Origin: Gammaproteobacteria bacterium
Lineage (GTDB): Bacteria; Pseudomonadota; Gammaproteobacteria; Pseudomonadales; Pseudohongiellaceae
Reading direction: 5' to 3'
Assembly (NCBI GenBank): GCA_002719575.1
Contig: PBHS01000059.1
Location: 1-8,551, forward strand
DNA length: 8,551 bases
Positions 6,240-8,551 of this stretch are shown here, piece after piece (position 1 is the first letter of the stretch; every line of letters begins with the position of its first letter). The notes beneath the pieces were generated by a model, which searched no databases, was not told where the DNA came from, and saw only the letters and a program-made list of their open reading frames with translations. The translations under genes and the position numbers were made by a program.

Positions 6240-6479
6240 GTGTCTGCCGAAAATTGGCTGAGTTTCGATCATACCGCCTCTGTTTGCTTTAATTTAGCCA
6301 GAATTCGGGAGACTATCTGCTTTTATTATTTTTGCCTTTTGGTTTCTTGTGCAGTAACGCTGAGCTCGTACTCCAACGCTTCAACAAGACTTCCCTGGCC
6401 ATTACGGGTTCCGTGGAAGACAAATCATTACGAAGAGGACGAAAGAGGCAAGCCGTGGAAAGGCCCAGCGCCTAACTGA
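6240..6479 (+). CDS. Possible small secreted or lipoprotein-like Trp/Pro-rich protein
   Basis: Unrecognised, 79 codons from a GTG. Residues 21-47 look like an export signal: Arg21 and Arg23, then a hydrophobic run to about Val39, then SSYSNA, a plausible signal-peptidase site. LVSC at 34-37 also fits a lipobox. The rest is short and rich in Trp and Pro: RLPWPLRVPWK (50-60), an acidic patch HYEEDE, then GKPWKGPAPN. For: an export-like layout in so short a frame, and a stop only 6 bp from the stop of the converging chorismate mutase, a spacing typical of real neighbours. Against: the GTG sits directly against AAGGA with no spacing, no in-frame ATG exists, and I know no homologue. The true start may lie closer to the signal. 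Confidence 0.35.
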   Translation: MSAENWLSFDHTASVCFNLARIRETICFYYFCLLVSCAVTLSSYSNASTRLPWPLRVPWKTNHYEEDERGKPWKGPAPN

Positions 6480-6485
6480 CATCCA

Positions 6486-6782
6486 TTATTCGGAAGACTT
6501 CAAAGCGTCGTGGTTCTTCACCACTTGCTGCATGATCCGTTGAAATAATTCCTCAACAAGGTCAGGGTTCAGATTCCTCTGCTCACTGAGATCCGCCAGA
6601 CGGGCTAATTTCTCAGCCTCCCGAGTTGCATCAAATGAAGTCAAATTCTGCTCAGCCTTGAGCACGCCCACCTCGTAGGTCAGCGCAAATCGCTCGGCAA
6701 GCAAGTCGAGCAGGCGCTCGTCGATCTCGTCGATCTTCTCTCTCACAGCCAGTAGTTCGACTGGCACTTCTCCATCGCTCAT
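6486..6782 (-). CDS. Chorismate mutase, stand-alone AroQ type
   Basis: Rearranges chorismate to prephenate, the branch point toward phenylalanine and tyrosine. It has 98 aa, about the size of the AroQ domain alone: no prephenate dehydratase or dehydrogenase domain follows, the frame ending in TAA at 6486-6488. Alignment by eye to the E. coli PheA mutase domain keeps Arg14 (Arg11), Arg31 (Arg28), Lys42 (Lys39), Asp51 (Asp48), Arg54 (Arg51) and Glu55 (Glu52). The last helix differs: the Ser84 and Gln88 positions fall on Val87 and His91. The protein is all helical, with the pattern VREKIDEIDERLLDLLAERF at 13-32. The ATG at 6782 is the only usual start, as an in-frame TGA lies upstream; GGA sits about 5 nt ahead. 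It has no export signal, so it should be cytoplasmic. It stands alone between mrcA and priA. The gene name (aroQ or pheA-like) is left open. Confidence 0.88.
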   Translation of the reverse strand: MSDGEVPVELLAVREKIDEIDERLLDLLAERFALTYEVGVLKAEQNLTSFDATREAEKLARLADLSEQRNLNPDLVEELFQRIMQQVVKNHDALKSSE

Positions 6783-7068
6783 GTAATCCGGGCTTCTTGT
6801 GTTTAGCGTGTCCTGTCACGGCGCGTTCGTGGTCCGATCCCATAAAAAGAGAAATAGCGCCTTGCCCTTAATGTGAATCGCTTTGTAAGTCCAAATCCAG
6901 ACCCCAACTTCAGTATAGACTAATGACCTGGCTCGTAGATAGCAGGCACACCAGCGATCTTTTCTTGATCAAGTGCCTCCCGCCCGATGTGCTTCATAGT
7001 ATTTCAACAACTCTTATCTGTTTTAGCCTGCCCGCCTTGTGTATGCTCCTAAGCTTTCAGTCCGTGGC
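6783..7068. other. Divergent spacer between chorismate mutase and priA
   Basis: No gene is seen. On the minus strand TATACT (6912-6917) is a reasonable -10 for the chorismate mutase, without a good -35. A perfect 10-bp palindrome CTTGATCAAG lies at 6964-6973. The plus strand shows no clear promoter for priA; its frame opens only after a TAG at 7024-7026. Confidence 0.4.
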
Positions 7069-8551
7069 TTGCTTTTAGCGAAACCTTATCCCAAACATCA
7101 GAGGTACGTCATCGCTAGTTCACCAAAATTTCTTAAGATCGCAGTGCCTACACCTTTGCGTCGCAGCTTTGACTATCTGCCGGTGATCGGTGTGCAAGAG
7201 CCTGCTGCTGGTTCGCGGATAAGAGTACCATTCGGTCGCCGCCAAGTAATCGGTATTCTGATTGAGATTACAGAAATCAGCACATTACCGAAGGAGCAAC
7301 TCAAACCAGCGCTCGAATGCCTGGACACCGAACCGCTTTTTTCAGCGGAACTATTCAGCGCTCTGCTGTGGGCGAGCGACTACTATCAACATCCGATAGG
7401 CGATACTTTTGCTACAGCACTACCCAAATTGATCCGAACCGGCAGCCCGATCAATCAACCGGCAGTAATCCAGTATCAAGCGGTCCATGTTGGACAAACT
7501 CACGATTCACGGCTAAAACACGCGCCGCGTCAGCGAAAGCTCGTCAAATATCTGACGCAGAACGGGCCTCTTTCTGCGGCGCAAATTCGTCAAGCCGGAT
7601 TCAACAGAGTCCTTCTCAAGCAGCTAGAGGGAAAAGGCCTGGTAACTGCCCGCACCGGAGAACATCCAAACAAGAACCTTCATCTCGGACCGGTTATCGC
7701 CGCTCCCCCGGTTAAGCCTAATCCTGACCAAATCAGGGCACTAGCAGCGATCGATCCTGAATTGGGTTTTCAATGCTCTTTGCTCAATGGCGTCACGGGC
7801 TCAGGCAAAACAGAAGTGTACATGCAGGCCATGGCCAAGGTGTTACGCGAGGGTAAGCAATGCTTGATGCTGGTTCCGGAGATTGGACTGACACCCCAAA
7901 ACCTCCGTCGCTTTAAACAGCGCTTCAACTGTCAGGTTGTCGCTATGCATTCTGCGATGACCGACCGAGAGCGACTGCTAGCCTGGCGAGCAACTCGCAC
8001 TGGCTCTGCGTCGATAATAATTGGGACTCGCTCCGCAATTTTCCTGCCACTGGCAAGGCCGGGTATCATCATCGTAGATGAAGAACACGACTCTTCTTTC
8101 AAGCAGCAGGAAGGGCTTCGCTATTCGGCCAGGGATTTCGCAATCAAGCGAGCGCAACTTGAGAATGTTCCGATTGTCCTCGGCAGCGCGACACCAAGCC
8201 TTGAAAGCCTGAATAATGCGCTCGCTGGCAAGTTTCAGCATCTGAAGCTAAGTCGCAGGGCCGGCCACGCCTACGAGCCAAAGATGAGTCTTGTCGACAT
8301 GTCTTCCGATTCCGTCCATGAAGGGATCTCGCATACTCTGTCAATCAAAATGGAAAAGCATCTGCGACAAGGGAATCAGGTGCTGCTGTTTATCAACCGC
8401 AGAGGATATGCGCCGGTTCTGCAGTGCGATCAGTGTGGATGGCACTGCGAGTGCCAGCACTGTAACGCGCGCATGACGGTGCATGCCAGCCCCCCTTCTC
8501 TGCGGTGCCATCACTGTGAAGCAAAGGCAAAAATTCCTCCTCACTGTCCGG
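7069..8551 (+). CDS. priA: Primosomal protein N' (replication restart helicase PriA), 3' end cut by window edge
   Basis: Superfamily 2 3'-to-5' DNA helicase that recognises stalled forks and D-loops and starts primosome reassembly. Counting from codon 7111, the N-terminal DNA-binding domain contains IAVPTPLRRSFDYLP (10-24) and DYYQHPIGD. Walker A GVTGSGKTE is at 227-235, with Lys233 matching E. coli Lys230. DEEH is at 323-326, GSATPSLES at 358-366, and FINRRGY at 427-433. Zinc cysteines at 439, 442, 448, 451, 466, 469 and 479 all sit 3 above their E. coli counterparts. About 480 of ~730 residues are present. The start is unclear: no ATG precedes the conserved N-terminus. In-frame TTG 7069 (used here) and GTG 7039 lack a ribosome site and add 14 or 24 residues over the 7111 start. 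GAGG at 7101-7104 points instead to an ATC at 7111, which gives near-exact family length. The frame is intact to the edge. Confidence 0.95.
   Translation, partial: MLLAKPYPKHQRYVIASSPKFLKIAVPTPLRRSFDYLPVIGVQEPAAGSRIRVPFGRRQVIGILIEITEISTLPKEQLKPALECLDTEPLFSAELFSALLWASDYYQHPIGDTFATALPKLIRTGSPINQPAVIQYQAVHVGQTHDSRLKHAPRQRKLVKYLTQNGPLSAAQIRQAGFNRVLLKQLEGKGLVTARTGEHPNKNLHLGPVIAAPPVKPNPDQIRALAAIDPELGFQCSLLNGVTGSGKTEVYMQAMAKVLREGKQCLMLVPEIGLTPQNLRRFKQRFNCQVVAMHSAMTDRERLLAWRATRTGSASIIIGTRSAIFLPLARPGIIIVDEEHDSSFKQQEGLRYSARDFAIKRAQLENVPIVLGSATPSLESLNNALAGKFQHLKLSRRAGHAYEPKMSLVDMSSDSVHEGISHTLSIKMEKHLRQGNQVLLFINRRGYAPVLQCDQCGWHCECQHCNARMTVHASPPSLRCHHCEAKAKIPPHCP
7101..7104 (+). promoter_or_regulatory. 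Shine-Dalgarno-like GAGG in front of an AUC codon of priA
   Basis: AGAGG ends 6 nt before ATC at 7111, the position where the family N-terminus should begin. No ATG, GTG or TTG lies within the usual distance downstream; the nearest is a GTG at 7144, which would cut into the conserved IAVPTPL. This suggests either non-canonical AUC initiation or that the GAGG is accidental and the TTG or GTG upstream is used. Confidence 0.35.

Noticed and set aside
6964..6973. CTTGATCAAG palindrome
   Set aside because: A 10-bp palindrome containing GATC is expected by chance at this length and is not tied to a promoter.
7317..7715. 132-codon plus-strand ORF within priA
   Set aside because: A shifted frame inside the well-supported priA reading frame, with low-complexity Ser/Arg-rich translation.

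Overview
The window reads as a chromosomal housekeeping segment from a gammaproteobacterium. GC content looks close to 50% by eye. The order penicillin-binding protein 1A, aroK, aroB, hemE, with priA on the far side of the PBP gene, is a stripped-down version of the Pseudomonas-type neighbourhood (priA ... ponA / pilMNOPQ-aroK-aroB-damX-gltBD-hemE). Genus cannot be named from the sequence. I see no transposase, integrase, tRNA, rRNA, CRISPR array or phage gene, and no convincing new defence or mobile system.

Layout: (1) 1-804, minus strand: hemE (uroporphyrinogen decarboxylase), running off the left edge, with its own candidate promoter just upstream. (2) 805-1240: spacer with no convincing gene. 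(3) 1241-2936, minus strand: aroK-aroB, two shikimate-pathway genes 4 nt apart and surely co-transcribed. (4) 2937-3726: a 790-bp gap between the divergent aroK and mrcA genes. It holds a near-perfect 22-bp dyad, a second dyad with related arms, short protein-like open frames next to aroK and a good -10 box for mrcA, but no intact gene. (5) 3727-6099, plus strand: mrcA/ponA, a full-length class A penicillin-binding protein. (6) 6100-6485: spacer containing a possible 79-codon secreted or lipoprotein-like Trp/Pro-rich small ORF that ends 6 bp from the converging next gene. (7) 6486-6782, minus strand: a stand-alone AroQ-type chorismate mutase. (8) 6783-7068: divergent spacer. (9) about 7069-8551, plus strand: priA (replication restart helicase), running off the right edge inside its zinc-binding region.

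Three genes act in aromatic biosynthesis: AroB closes the first ring, AroK phosphorylates shikimate, and chorismate mutase diverts chorismate to prephenate. HemE belongs to haem synthesis, MrcA to peptidoglycan synthesis and PriA to replication restart. These link through old synteny, not one pathway.

The points most worth a second look are the apparent loss of pilMNOPQ and damX-gltBD from the conserved order, the 22-bp dyad in the aroK/mrcA gap, the non-AUG starts (mrcA GTG, aroB GTG or TTG, priA with no AUG at all and its Shine-Dalgarno facing an AUC), a CX3C cysteine pair in the transglycosylase domain of the PBP, and the small Trp/Pro-rich ORF.
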